From Paenibacillus cellulosilyticus (GTDB taxonomy: Bacteria > Bacillota > Bacilli > Paenibacillales > Paenibacillaceae), in the NCBI RefSeq assembly GCF_003182255.1, contig NZ_QGTQ01000005.1, positions 1-64,000 on the forward strand: DNA of 64,000 bases, given 5' to 3'. The position numbers and the translations under genes were made by a program. Under the pieces are notes generated by a model that worked only from the letters and a program-made list of their open reading frames with translations, ran no database searches and had not been told where the DNA came from. Positions 53,957-63,308 of the stretch are shown here, one piece after another (position 1 is the stretch's first letter; every line of letters begins with the position of its first letter).

Positions 53957-54574
53957 TTAGTCGACAATGACTTCTTTGTTCGGATTATGTAAGTATTCGA
54001 ACATCAATTGAAGCTGCTTCAGCGTATTGCGTTCCGCAGACAGCTCGGGCAGATTATGCTCCTCGAAGAAGTCGACAGCACTGGTCTCAAGGCCGATCTG
54101 AGCGTCACCGCCGATGATTTCGCATTGGATGAATATTTTGTAGATATGATAAGGTTCGGGCGGGTGGTTGTGGAACTTCTTGTCCAGCACGGCCAGCAGT
54201 CGAACCGGTCGAACCGTATAACCGGATTCCTCACGAACCTCCTTAACCGCGACCTCTGTCGGGGAAAGTCCAATATCGGCCCATCCGCCGGGGAGAGACC
54301 AGGCTCCGTCCATCTTCTCGCGAACGAGCAATAGTTTACCCTGCTGGAACACGACTGCTCTTATATCGACCTTCGGAGTGGCATAGCCGGTATCGCTGGC
54401 AAAGGTAAGTTTGATCTTCTCGTCTGAGGTTATGGAGTAATTCGCTAGGATGTCGATGCTCAGCTCTCGGAGGATCTCATACCGCTCAATGTCGTATACA
54501 TCCTTGGCATAGGTCAGTCCCGTTTGTGCAATGGCTTGTATTTGCTTGGCCCATTCCAGCCATTTCAATTCCAT
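53957..54574 (-). CDS. NUDIX hydrolase
   Basis: 205 aa, ATG 54574 behind AAGGAGGAA. An N-terminal helical NUDIX_N-like region (about 1-65) precedes the Nudix fold. The Nudix box reads GGWADIGLSPTEVAVKEVREESGY, with the REVREESG-type catalytic glutamates. YHIYKIFIQCEIIGG follows as in the YjhB/ADP-ribose-pyrophosphatase-like group. It cleaves a nucleoside-diphosphate-X compound; the exact substrate is unknown. A GACCGG/CCGGTC hairpin lies at 53902-53922 just past its stop. Confidence 0.92.
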   Translation of the reverse strand: MELKWLEWAKQIQAIAQTGLTYAKDVYDIERYEILRELSIDILANYSITSDEKIKLTFASDTGYATPKVDIRAVVFQQGKLLLVREKMDGAWSLPGGWADIGLSPTEVAVKEVREESGYTVRPVRLLAVLDKKFHNHPPEPYHIYKIFIQCEIIGGDAQIGLETSAVDFFEEHNLPELSAERNTLKQLQLMFEYLHNPNKEVIVD

Positions 54575-54769
54575 TGGTTATTCCTCCTTATCCCTGCTGG
54601 ACCAGTTATTACTATTATCATACTACAACCTCTAGATATAACCTACATATTATTATCTACATATTGATTACCCGGCGATCATGCGTACGACTCTTTTATT
54701 TCTCATTTACTCGCCTCTATGCAAGGGATAATATGGAGGTAGAAGTGAATAGGAGGGGGCGTTCAGAGA

Positions 54770-56884
54770 ATGCGTCAATATGATGCGGCTCTAGTTTTGA
54801 AAGCGGTTTCCGATCGTATGATTCCTGGGGATGAATGGCCTTCGGCCTCGGATGGCGGCGTGTTAACCTACTTGGAGCGCCGCGCTGCGGAAGATGTCAC
54901 CGCTTGGACAGAGGTAGTCGAGCCTGGGCTTCGCGCATTGGATGAGGAAGCATACACGCAATATGGCTGGTCATTCTCGGAACTGCTGCCTCTCGAGCAG
55001 GATCAACTCCTACGCGAAGCGGAGCGCGACAACTATCAGGCTTGGCCTGTGTCACCTACACATTTCTTCCGTACGCTGCTCAACCTAGTGGTTGAGGGCT
55101 ACTACGGCAATCCAGATGCGGGCGGCAATAGGGGGGGCAAGTCATGGGAGATGCTTGGCTTCCGTCCCGGCCCGATTATGAATATAGATACACCCGTTCC
55201 AGAGGTCGATTTGCCGCAAAAATCATTCGATCAGCTGCGAGATCGCTATGATGCGATCGTCATTGGAGCAGGCGCGGGTGGTTCTGTTGCAGCAGCGGTA
55301 TTGGCAGAAGCGGGGCTTCAAGTTCTCGTCGTGGAGCGCGGAAGCTGGCTCCGATACGATGAGGTCGGCCGAGATCATCTGCGCAATCATCGGCTTAGCC
55401 ATTATGGACATAACACAGGCCCAGACTTGGAGGGGAACCCGCGCACTATCGTTTTGGCAGGAGAGGAAGAGCGTGTGACAGCGCCTTACACGGGCGATTA
55501 CCACAACAATGCGATGACGGTGGGTGGCGGAACGAGGGTCTATGGGGCACAGGCATGGCGCTTCCACCCGAACGATTTCCGTATGGCAAGCCGTTACGGG
55601 GTTCCAGAGGGAAGCTCATTAAGCGACTGGCCGATTCGTTACGAGGATCTGGAACCTTACTATGATCGTGCAGAATGGGAGATTGGCGTCTCGGGTGATG
55701 GGAATGCTCACTCTGGAAGGGGCAATCGGGAGCGTCCATTTCCGATGCCGGCCATGGCGTTAAACCTCGATGCGCAGCGGTTAGCCCGCGCAGCAGAGAA
55801 GCTGGGATGGGAGACGGGTCCCGTTCCGCTCCTTATCAACTCGGTAGAGCGGGACGGGCGGCCGGCATGCGTCCGCTGCGGCGAATGTGTCGGGTTCGCC
55901 TGTCCCACCAACAGCAAGAATGGTGGGCACAATACGATGCTCGTTCGAGCGATGGCAACGGGCAATTGCGATCTGATCTGCGATACGATGGCGGAACGCA
56001 TCGATACGGAAGGTGGCAAGCACGCGACGGGCGTTCGACTTGTAAGGCAAGTCGATGGTGTTGTCGAGCGGAGACAAGTACGGGCAGGACATGTGGTGGT
56101 GGCTGCTGGTGCCATTGAGAGTGCACGATTGCTGCTGGGCTCAGCTACGGATGAGGAGCCGGATGGAATCGGCAATCGGAGCGGTCAGGTAGGAAGGCAT
56201 CTGCAAGGACATGTGTACGCCGGTGCGTATGGTCTCTTTGATGAAGTCGTACAGGATGGTCTTGGGCCAGGGGTCAGCATTGCGACCTTCCGTTTCGATC
56301 ATAGCGGCGAACAAGGCGTAATCGGGGGCGGGCTGCTTGCGAACGAATTCACTCGGCTGCCGCTCATTCATTGGTACCGAGCCGTTGCGCCAAATGCAGC
56401 ACGATGGGGAATCGCAGGGAAACGGATGATGCGCGATAGCTACTTGCGCACGAGTCAGATTATGGGCCCGATTCAAGAGATTCCGAATCCGGAATCTAGA
56501 GTGAGCCTATCCAAGACGGTCAAGGACCGTTTCGGGATTCCGGCAGCCCGTCTGTCCGGCAGCGTTCACCCTGAGTCGCTTCGGGCGGGGAACATGCTGG
56601 GCGAGCAGGCGGAGAAGTGGCTGTGGGCAGCAGGAGCGCGAGAGGTGTGGCGTACCGGCCCATATGGTGGGCTTAGCGGCGGTCAACATCAGGCGGGAAC
56701 ACTGCGGATGGGGAATGACCCGATGACATCGGTCACCGATCCACTTGGCCGCATACACGGCTACGATAATCTATGGGTAAGCGATGGCTCGGTACATGTA
56801 ACGAATGGCGGCGTGAATCCGGTGCTGACCATTATGGCGCTGGCCTTCCGCACCGCAGAGAACTTGGTGAACCAGGGGCAATGA
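54770..56884 (+). CDS. Fused gluconate-2-dehydrogenase subunit 3-like / GMC oxidoreductase
   Basis: 704 aa, ATG 54770 after GGAGGGGG. Residues 1-145 resemble the small gamma subunit of gluconate 2-dehydrogenase (ALVLKAVSDRMIPGDEWPSA, later LLNLVVEGYYGNPDAGGNRGG). From about 160 a GMC flavoprotein follows: FAD-binding AIVIGAGAGGSVAAAVLAEAG, MTVGGGTRVYGAQAWRF, and the C-terminal active-site QHQAGTLRMG and VTNGGVNPVLTIMALAFRT. In most bacteria these two parts are separate genes with a cytochrome. No Tat signal and no cytochrome gene are seen. It likely oxidises a sugar or polyol with an unknown electron acceptor. Confidence 0.92.
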   Translation: MRQYDAALVLKAVSDRMIPGDEWPSASDGGVLTYLERRAAEDVTAWTEVVEPGLRALDEEAYTQYGWSFSELLPLEQDQLLREAERDNYQAWPVSPTHFFRTLLNLVVEGYYGNPDAGGNRGGKSWEMLGFRPGPIMNIDTPVPEVDLPQKSFDQLRDRYDAIVIGAGAGGSVAAAVLAEAGLQVLVVERGSWLRYDEVGRDHLRNHRLSHYGHNTGPDLEGNPRTIVLAGEEERVTAPYTGDYHNNAMTVGGGTRVYGAQAWRFHPNDFRMASRYGVPEGSSLSDWPIRYEDLEPYYDRAEWEIGVSGDGNAHSGRGNRERPFPMPAMALNLDAQRLARAAEKLGWETGPVPLLINSVERDGRPACVRCGECVGFACPTNSKNGGHNTMLVRAMATGNCDLICDTMAERIDTEGGKHATGVRLVRQVDGVVERRQVRAGHVVVAAGAIESARLLLGSATDEEPDGIGNRSGQVGRHLQGHVYAGAYGLFDEVVQDGLGPGVSIATFRFDHSGEQGVIGGGLLANEFTRLPLIHWYRAVAPNAARWGIAGKRMMRDSYLRTSQIMGPIQEIPNPESRVSLSKTVKDRFGIPAARLSGSVHPESLRAGNMLGEQAEKWLWAAGAREVWRTGPYGGLSGGQHQAGTLRMGNDPMTSVTDPLGRIHGYDNLWVSDGSVHVTNGGVNPVLTIMALAFRTAENLVNQGQ

Positions 56885-56889
56885 ATAAA

Positions 56890-56935
56890 GGGGAGCGCTT
56901 CTCAATGCGGAGAGGTGCTCCCTTTTGTGTGCCTG
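56890..56935 (+). terminator. Terminator of the GMC oxidoreductase gene
   Basis: GGGGAGCGCTTCTC, loop AATGCG, GAGAGGTGCTCCC, followed by TTTTG. Confidence 0.8.
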
Positions 56936-57051
56936 TAGCAATAAAAACTTAACAAAAATCGAGAAATATTTATTGTAAAACGATAAATCATACGTTAGAA
57001 TCAAATCAGAAAACAGCCCTTATGGTAACCGAGATTAGGGGAGGCATAACA

Positions 57052-58296
57052 ATGAATGTTAATAACCGGGTGCTGGAGCAGCTCCATAACCCACGTGAGC
57101 TGGAGCAAATGTTTCGAGCGGACCCCGAGGCGTTCCGCCAGTCATTCGCTCATGCTTGGGAGCACAATCCCGATTCACAGGTTCTTGCCGTGTGGAACGA
57201 ACGACTGCATTATAAGGAGCCAGAAGCTGCAAAGAAGGCCACCCTGTTTCAGCGGAATTTCGTATCGATGGGCATTTTGGCGATACTGGCTGGTATTTGC
57301 ACGAGACTCATCCTTTTCTTTGCCAATCGCGGCGACATCACGATGATGAATATTGCCTTTGGTGTACTTCCCTTTATTGCGGCTTATTTCGCTGTCAACA
57401 ATGGAGCCAACAAGCGAATGATCTACACCTTGGCATCGATATTCGCACTTGCGATCGTCCTTCTGAATCTGCTGCCGCAAAAGGAGACGGACAGCATTGT
57501 ATTGGCGTATTTGCACCTGCCGATCTTCTTATGGGTAATCGTCGGGCTCGCCTACACAGGCAATGAATATCGCATCGGCAGAGCAAGGCTCGCTTACCTC
57601 AAATTCAATGGCGAGTTTGCGATCCTATACGCCTGCATGGCGATCAGCGGCATGCTGCTGACAGGCATTACGATGCGGTTGTTCGAACTCGTCGACCTGG
57701 ATATCTCGGAATTTTATTTCACCAATATCGTGGCGTTTGGTGCCGCAGCGCTCTCTGTTGTGGCTGCTTACCTAGTATCGAAGAACTTGAAGCTTGCCAA
57801 AAACATTGCGCCGTATATCGCCCGAATCTTCAGTCCGCTCGTATTAGTGACTTTGGCAGCTTATCTCGTAACCGTAGCTTGGGTTGGCAAAAGTCCATTC
57901 TCGGACCGTGATTTCCTGCTGTCCTTCAACGGTATTCTGCTCGGGGTATTGGCCGTCACGATCTTCTCCATTACAGAGAGAGGGACAGATGAGCGCAAGA
58001 ACATTACGGACTACGTCAATGCGGCCCTCATTGCGCTTGCGCTCATTATTGATAGCGTCGCACTGTCGGCCATCGTCTTCCGGCTGTCCTCCTACGGAGT
58101 TACGGCCAACCGGCTTGCGGTTCTGGGCATTAACGTACTGATCTGGGCGAATCTGATTTGGATCATGAGCGCCTATGTACGTATGCTGCGCAACCAAACA
58201 GGACCTTCAACGGTCCAAGATGCCGTTACAAAGTACTTGCCAATTTACGGACTGTGGGCCGCATTCGTCGCCGTCGCATTTCCGTTGATGTTTTAA
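57052..58296 (+). CDS. Polytopic membrane protein (DUF4153-like)
   Basis: 414 aa from ATG 57052 behind AGGGGAGG; an earlier in-frame ATG at 57022 has no site. About 70 soluble residues (NPRELEQMFRADPEAFRQSFAHAWEHNPDS) precede ten to eleven hydrophobic segments. The layout resembles DUF4153 membrane proteins, but I am not sure of the family. No enzyme motif is visible. Single gene ended by a strong terminator. Confidence 0.75.
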   Translation: MNVNNRVLEQLHNPRELEQMFRADPEAFRQSFAHAWEHNPDSQVLAVWNERLHYKEPEAAKKATLFQRNFVSMGILAILAGICTRLILFFANRGDITMMNIAFGVLPFIAAYFAVNNGANKRMIYTLASIFALAIVLLNLLPQKETDSIVLAYLHLPIFLWVIVGLAYTGNEYRIGRARLAYLKFNGEFAILYACMAISGMLLTGITMRLFELVDLDISEFYFTNIVAFGAAALSVVAAYLVSKNLKLAKNIAPYIARIFSPLVLVTLAAYLVTVAWVGKSPFSDRDFLLSFNGILLGVLAVTIFSITERGTDERKNITDYVNAALIALALIIDSVALSAIVFRLSSYGVTANRLAVLGINVLIWANLIWIMSAYVRMLRNQTGPSTVQDAVTKYLPIYGLWAAFVAVAFPLMF

Positions 58297-58316
58297 TCCT
58301 CTATATTGCCTCCAGT

Positions 58317-58354
58317 AAAAAAGCGTTGCTCAGCATGCTCAGCAGCGCTTTTTT
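58317..58354 (+). terminator. Terminator of the 57052 gene
   Basis: AAAAAAGCG-TTGCT…AGCAG-CGCTTTTTT forms a stable hairpin with six T residues. Confidence 0.9.
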
Positions 58355-58500
58355 CAATGCGTCCAGCATGGACGCACTGTACGCTCGAACGAAAGCTATG
58401 CCCCATAGGGGCACGCGACCCCCATCACGAAGTAACGTATCCGCACCTCTGTCTCTACATCGACCCCTTCCGGGGTCCAGGGGACGGGAGTCCCATGGGG

Positions 58501-58580
58501 TCCTCCCTAGCAGGGAGGATTTAGGTGGGTAGAACTCCCCGATTTAGGCGGGTAGAACTCCTGAAGATTCAGGTGGGTAC
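58501..58580. repeat. Short tandem-like repeats with flanking hairpins
   Basis: GATTTAGGYGGGTAGAACTCC occurs at 58518-58538 and 58541-58561, and a shortened copy GATTCAGGTGGGTAC at 58566-58580. A perfect TCCTCCCT-AGC-AGGGAGGA hairpin (58501-58519) overlaps the first copy, and ACCCCTTCCGGGGT lies just before (58468-58481). No gene is evident in 58355-58720. The block looks like a structured RNA or the end of a mobile element; I cannot name it. Confidence 0.6.
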
Positions 58581-58723
58581 AATTTAAACTTGAAACCTCG
58601 ACCAAGAACCCATAAAATTGTAGAACGAAGTCTTTTATTTCGATGGTGGATCTGAATGAGAGCACAATTGGACCTATAACGACGCAGGATCGCAGATATA
58701 AGAGGCATCTTTTTTTGTTTTAT

Positions 58724-58737
58724 TGTAAGCGCTGTCT
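58724..58737 (+). promoter_or_regulatory. Candidate cre site upstream of the membrane AraC regulator
   Basis: TGTAAGCGCTGTCT matches the cre consensus with one mismatch (G at position 11). It is 63 bases before the start codon of the regulator. Confidence 0.6.
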
Positions 58738-58800
58738 TAATGTGAGAGTTAATTCATAGGCTGGAGCAGCAGGCAGCTTATGAAGGAAGGAGAGGCTTGA

Positions 58801-61095
58801 ATGAAACGATTTCCAATCATGCTGCAGCTAACGCTCATCATGTTTTGCGTAATGGCCATTCCGATTTCAATCCTGACGTGGTATAGCGGCACACAGATTC
58901 TGAAGCACTCGGAAAGTGCTATTGCGGAGTCAACGCTCGCGGGGCTTAATGCGAACCGCAAGCTGAATGAGATGGCGCTGAACAGCCTTGCACAGGATGT
59001 GGTGCACCTCGCTGCGACGAAGGTGTTCGATCGTGTACGCAACTTTGAGACGCTGGACGAGTTGAACAGTCAATATGTGAATATAGCGAGTACGCAGGTC
59101 GTCCTAAGTGAGTTGACCAATTTGAGAAATCGGCAGGATGGCGTGTACTCCGCTTATTTCTATTTGGACGGTGCGGATTACGTGGTTTCGTCCGATAAGG
59201 GAATAACGTCGCTTAGCCGGTACGAACCAATGGAATGGCTGGAGACTGCGCTGGAAGGAAGAAGAGGTATAAGCGGCGTCTGGTTCCCGCGCAAACTGGC
59301 CGATGGCAAGAACGTCGTCACATACGTACTGCCGTTGAACCGTTTGTCGACAACGACGAAGGGCACGATTGTCGTTAATTTGGAGGAAGATCGAATTAGC
59401 CAGTATTTGCGAACGTCCGAACCAGGCAAGCATAGCTATATGCTCATGGAATCAGACGGCACGATTATTTCGATTGCTGACAAGAGTCTGATGTTCACTT
59501 CTGGGACAGACCAGCCTTATATCAAGGACATTTTGGATAGCAGCAACAAGGAAGGGTATGCCTACCACGAGATGAACGGGGAGCATCTGATTTATACGTG
59601 GTCACGTTCATCGACCCAATTTCAATGGTTGAATGTGAACGTGTATTCAATGGACGAGCTATTGTCCAAGACGCACACCATCCAGCGCAGCATTATTTTC
59701 ATTACGGTCATCATCATCTTCGCAGGCGCGCTGTTGACGGTTCTTCTAGCCACTTGGCTGTCCAAGCCGCTGCGCGAGCTGGTAAGAGAGATCCGTGCTC
59801 GGAGCAATATGAGCATCACGAAGAAGAATGAACTCGTCTTCCTCGATGCGGCATTCCGCCGGATGCAGGAGGAAGAGGAAGGGCTGACTCGTCTGCTGAA
59901 GGAACGGGAGCAGGATACGCGCAGCCTGGCGATCCATCAATTGCTAAAGGGCGAGGTCACCAAGCAGGTGGATGATCTGTTCCCGCATCCTTATTACATG
60001 GTGGCCATTGTGTCTATAGACCGTTACAGGCGATATGTAGCCCATGCGAACTCGGAAACACGCCAGTACCATCGCTATGTGCTCGTGTCGCAGTGCGATA
60101 GCTTGTTCCCGGAAGGCATTCATGTACGTACCGTTTATCAGGGCGAGGGCTACTTCGTCATGATTATTAACTATGGAGCCGAAGAAGCGGAGAACAGCCA
60201 TGCTTCGATCCATGCAGCGCTTCCTGCTATCCGCGAAGCAGCGGCAGAGCTGCTGGGCCACTCGGTAACGGTAGGCGTCAGCAGTCAGACGGACTCGAGT
60301 GCACTCATCTCCGACCGTGTCGAGGAAGCAATGGAAGTCACCAAGCATCGGATGATTGAAGGAAGCGGCGGCATCACGTATTGGAAACAGGACGCTGACC
60401 AGAGCGGCAAATATATTTATCCAGCGAACAGCGAGCGGCGTATTCTCAATTTCCTCGATAATGGCGATTTGGATAGCATTATTAAAGAGCTTGGGATCAT
60501 TCGTGAGGAAATTCAGTCTGTCGAATACATCTCGTACGATAACATCATGTTCATTTACAACCAGATTCTCGGGGTTACGATCAAGCATCTTCGAGAAAAT
60601 AACGTCAGTACGGCGCGTATTTTTGCGGGCCGCCGCAATATTTATTCGGCCATTGCGACAAGAGATACGCTCGATGAGCTCGACGAATATTTACATGAGT
60701 TCTTCGGAGATATTATTCAGTATCTGGGGCGCAGCTCGGGAGACGCAGGTTACGGGGAACGTATCACCCAATACCTTGAAGAGCATTATTGCGAGGAAAT
60801 TGTGTTCGAGGATATGGCCAAGGAGATCGGTATCAGCTACTCTTATATGCGTAAAATCGTAATGGAGCTGACCGGCAAGAGCTTGATCGATTATACGAAC
60901 TCGCTGCGGATCGAGAAGGCGAAGCAATTATTGCTGGAATCGAATTTGAACATGACGCAGATTGCTGCTGAGATCGGCTATGCGAATGTGCAAAGCTTCA
61001 ATCGATTCTTCCGTAAATACGAAGGAATGCCTCCGAGCAGCTACAAAACATTGAAAACAAGTGGTGCAGAAACAAACGCAAGCAATGATCAATAA
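58801..61095 (+). CDS. Membrane-bound AraC-family regulator with extracellular sensor
   Basis: 764 aa, ATG 58801 with GGAAGGAGAGG upstream. TM1 about 8-28, a large extracellular Cache-like domain (about 30-290, with VYSAYFYLDGADYVVSSDKG), TM2 about 298-320, a HAMP-like linker, a middle region resembling that of YesN regulators, and a C-terminal AraC domain (VFEDMAKEIGISYSYMRKIVMELTGKSLIDYT, MTQIAAEIGYANVQSFNRFFRKYEGMPPSSYK). One protein both senses outside sugar and binds DNA, as in the YesS/YtdP group. It lies before an ABC importer it should control. Confidence 0.92.
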   Translation: MKRFPIMLQLTLIMFCVMAIPISILTWYSGTQILKHSESAIAESTLAGLNANRKLNEMALNSLAQDVVHLAATKVFDRVRNFETLDELNSQYVNIASTQVVLSELTNLRNRQDGVYSAYFYLDGADYVVSSDKGITSLSRYEPMEWLETALEGRRGISGVWFPRKLADGKNVVTYVLPLNRLSTTTKGTIVVNLEEDRISQYLRTSEPGKHSYMLMESDGTIISIADKSLMFTSGTDQPYIKDILDSSNKEGYAYHEMNGEHLIYTWSRSSTQFQWLNVNVYSMDELLSKTHTIQRSIIFITVIIIFAGALLTVLLATWLSKPLRELVREIRARSNMSITKKNELVFLDAAFRRMQEEEEGLTRLLKEREQDTRSLAIHQLLKGEVTKQVDDLFPHPYYMVAIVSIDRYRRYVAHANSETRQYHRYVLVSQCDSLFPEGIHVRTVYQGEGYFVMIINYGAEEAENSHASIHAALPAIREAAAELLGHSVTVGVSSQTDSSALISDRVEEAMEVTKHRMIEGSGGITYWKQDADQSGKYIYPANSERRILNFLDNGDLDSIIKELGIIREEIQSVEYISYDNIMFIYNQILGVTIKHLRENNVSTARIFAGRRNIYSAIATRDTLDELDEYLHEFFGDIIQYLGRSSGDAGYGERITQYLEEHYCEEIVFEDMAKEIGISYSYMRKIVMELTGKSLIDYTNSLRIEKAKQLLLESNLNMTQIAAEIGYANVQSFNRFFRKYEGMPPSSYKTLKTSGAETNASNDQ

Positions 61096-61110
61096 ATAAG
61101 CGCGTATTTC

Positions 61111-61154
61111 GAAGCTGTCTTTTCTGGCCCAAGCGGCCAAGGAGGGACAGCTTC
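61111..61154 (+). terminator. Terminator of the membrane AraC gene
   Basis: GAAGCTGTC…GACAGCTTC with inner TGGCC/GGCCA pairing, followed by ACTCATTTTA. The T-run is weak. The rest of 61155-61390 holds the ABC operon promoter region and no gene. Confidence 0.65.
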
Positions 61155-61390
61155 ACTCATTTTATATGCTATTCAGAATTGATCATGAGCATCGTTTCAA
61201 GGGCTGATCAATCATGTGCAAGGTGCCGAAAACCGCGTAGTGGCGCGGAAAAATCAAAAATGATAGCTCGAATCAATACTCATGATTTACGATTGCGAGG
61301 CTAGGGCGGTATGATGCAGACATAGCCCACCATCGTCTGAACACATGCATTCAGTCATCGGGAGGTCTACTGTAAGAGGAGGGTGAGACT

Positions 61391-62356
61391 GTGAAAGTTG
61401 AAAGCGCTTCACTCAATAATGAAACCGCTTTATTACCGAAGAAACAAAAGAGCACAGGATGGCTTCATGCTCTTCGACAAGATTGGCAGCTGTACTTACT
61501 ATTGGTTGTTCCATTAGCCTTCGTATTACTATTCAAGTACACGCCAATGTTTGGTCTTGTCCTGGCATTCAAGAAATATAAGATTGCCAAGGGATTCTGG
61601 GGAAGTGACTGGGTAGGATTTCAGATTTTTAAGGAGATCTTCGATAAACCTGACTTCGCCCGTGCTGTACGCAATACATTGATGCTCAATAGTCTCGATC
61701 TATTATTCAGCTTTACGATGCCGATCATACTCGCACTACTATTAAGTGAGATCAAGAGCGCTCGGTTCAAGAAGATCAATCAAACGTTCTTGTACCTGCC
61801 GCATTTCTTCTCCTGGGTTATCATCGGAGCGCTTGCTTACCAGCTCCTAAGCCAAGGTAACGGCGCAGTCAATAATGTTCTTGAATCAATGGGCTTCAAT
61901 CGGGTTCCGTTCCTGCAAGAAGATACGCACTGGCTGTTCAGCTACCTGGCGATCGGCGTATGGCAGAGCATGGGGTGGGGAACGATCATTTATCTTGCTT
62001 CAATAAGCAGCATTAACCCCGATCTCTATGAGGCTGCGACCGTTGACGGTGCAGGCCGCTGGAGAAAGATGTGGAACGTCACGCTGCCTTCGATTCGGAT
62101 GACGATTGTAACCTTGCTTATCCTGAACCTGGGCAAAGTCATGGACGGTTCGTTCGAGCGGATCTACGCCCTTACGAACAAGGCGACCACCGAATACACA
62201 ACGACGATTCCGGTACTGGTTTATCGTTGGGGTATTGAGTCCGGCAACATCAGCCGTGCGACAGCAGTAGGATTGTTCCAAGCTGTCATCGGTCTTGTAC
62301 TTGTACTGATTGCTAACCGAGTGGCCAAGAAGCTTGGCGACGAAGGAATTTTCTAG
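61391..62356 (+). CDS. Sugar ABC transporter permease (LplB type)
   Basis: 321 aa, GTG 61391 behind GAGGAGGGTGAG. Six helices preceded by a polar ~35-residue N-terminus; docking loop YEAATVDGAGRWRKMWNVTLPSIRM. First gene of an importer operon that follows the membrane AraC regulator. Its codons 3-8 hold a cre-like sequence. Confidence 0.92.
   Translation: MKVESASLNNETALLPKKQKSTGWLHALRQDWQLYLLLVVPLAFVLLFKYTPMFGLVLAFKKYKIAKGFWGSDWVGFQIFKEIFDKPDFARAVRNTLMLNSLDLLFSFTMPIILALLLSEIKSARFKKINQTFLYLPHFFSWVIIGALAYQLLSQGNGAVNNVLESMGFNRVPFLQEDTHWLFSYLAIGVWQSMGWGTIIYLASISSINPDLYEAATVDGAGRWRKMWNVTLPSIRMTIVTLLILNLGKVMDGSFERIYALTNKATTEYTTTIPVLVYRWGIESGNISRATAVGLFQAVIGLVLVLIANRVAKKLGDEGIF
61399..61412 (+). 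promoter_or_regulatory. Cre-like sequence inside the permease start
   Basis: TGAAAGCGCTTCAC keeps the central AAGCGCTT of cre sites, with two mismatches at the 3' end. It begins eight bases into the coding region, a position from which CcpA can act as a roadblock. Confidence 0.4.
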
Positions 62357-62370
62357 AGAGGGGGCGCACC

Positions 62371-63270
62371 ATGAAAGCATCCACTGGCACTATTGCCATG
62401 CACAATAAACAGCGTTTTGACATCTGGGATGTCGTAATTCGCCTCGTTATCATCCTCGTTTCGCTGGCTTGCTTGCTGCCGTTCGTACACGTTATTGCGA
62501 AGTCGTTCAGCGCGGACGCATTCGTTATTGCGAATAAAGTAACGCTTTGGCCGAGAGGATTCACCTTCGGGGCTTATGAGAAAATTTTTCAAGATAAAAG
62601 TATTCTTCGTTCCTTGTATATCTCCATTATCGTTACGGCATTATTCACGATTCTAGGTATGATCATTACGATCTTCGCGGCTTATCCACTGTCTCGTGGT
62701 CAATTGAAGGGCCGCTCGTTATTCACGCTTATCTTCTTGTTCCCAATGCTCTTCAGCGGGGGCATTATCCCGGAATATATGCTGATTAACAATCTTGGCA
62801 TGATGGATACACTGTGGGCGCTCATTCTGCCGCTCGCATTCAGTTCCTTCAACTTGCTAATTATGAAGACCTCGCTCCAGAGCGGTATTCCGATCAGTCT
62901 TGAAGAGGCTGCGCGGATCGATGGGGCAAACCATTTCCGTATTCTATGGAGTGTCGTTCTCCCACTGTCCAAGCCCATTATGGCAACATTGTCGCTGTTC
63001 TATGCGGCTGGACGCTGGAATGCTTATCAGGACTCCTTGTTCTACATCAAACAAAATGTAGACCTGCGTCCGCTCCAATTGAAGCTTTACTATCTTGTCA
63101 TTCAATCGACGGAAAGCTTCCAACTCGAAGCATCATCGGTGGCGCTCAGCAACCCTGAGGTACTGAAAGCGTCGTGCGTTGTATTCGCAACGCTCCCGAT
63201 TTTGTGTATATATCCTTTCATCCAGAAGTACTTTGTTCAAGGCACTATGCTAGGTGCAGTAAAAGAGTAA
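62371..63270 (+). CDS. Sugar ABC transporter permease (YtcP type)
   Basis: 299 aa, ATG 62371 behind GAGAGGGGG, 14 bases after the partner gene. Six helices, docking loop LEEAARIDGANHFRILWSVVLPLSKP, and the typical end FVQGTMLGAVKE. It forms the import channel with the LplB-type permease. Confidence 0.92.
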   Translation: MKASTGTIAMHNKQRFDIWDVVIRLVIILVSLACLLPFVHVIAKSFSADAFVIANKVTLWPRGFTFGAYEKIFQDKSILRSLYISIIVTALFTILGMIITIFAAYPLSRGQLKGRSLFTLIFLFPMLFSGGIIPEYMLINNLGMMDTLWALILPLAFSSFNLLIMKTSLQSGIPISLEEAARIDGANHFRILWSVVLPLSKPIMATLSLFYAAGRWNAYQDSLFYIKQNVDLRPLQLKLYYLVIQSTESFQLEASSVALSNPEVLKASCVVFATLPILCIYPFIQKYFVQGTMLGAVKE

Positions 63271-63308
63271 CGAAGTAACACAAAAATGACTGATGGGGGT
63301 AATAAGCA

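Noticed and set aside
54799..54812. Cre site in the start of the GMC oxidoreductase gene
   Set aside because: TGAAAGCGGTTTCC has two mismatches including the central pyrimidine, and there is no other sign of CcpA control.
58501..58580. CRISPR array
   Set aside because: Units are 21 bases with 2-4-base gaps, only two and a half copies, and no cas genes; spacers are missing.
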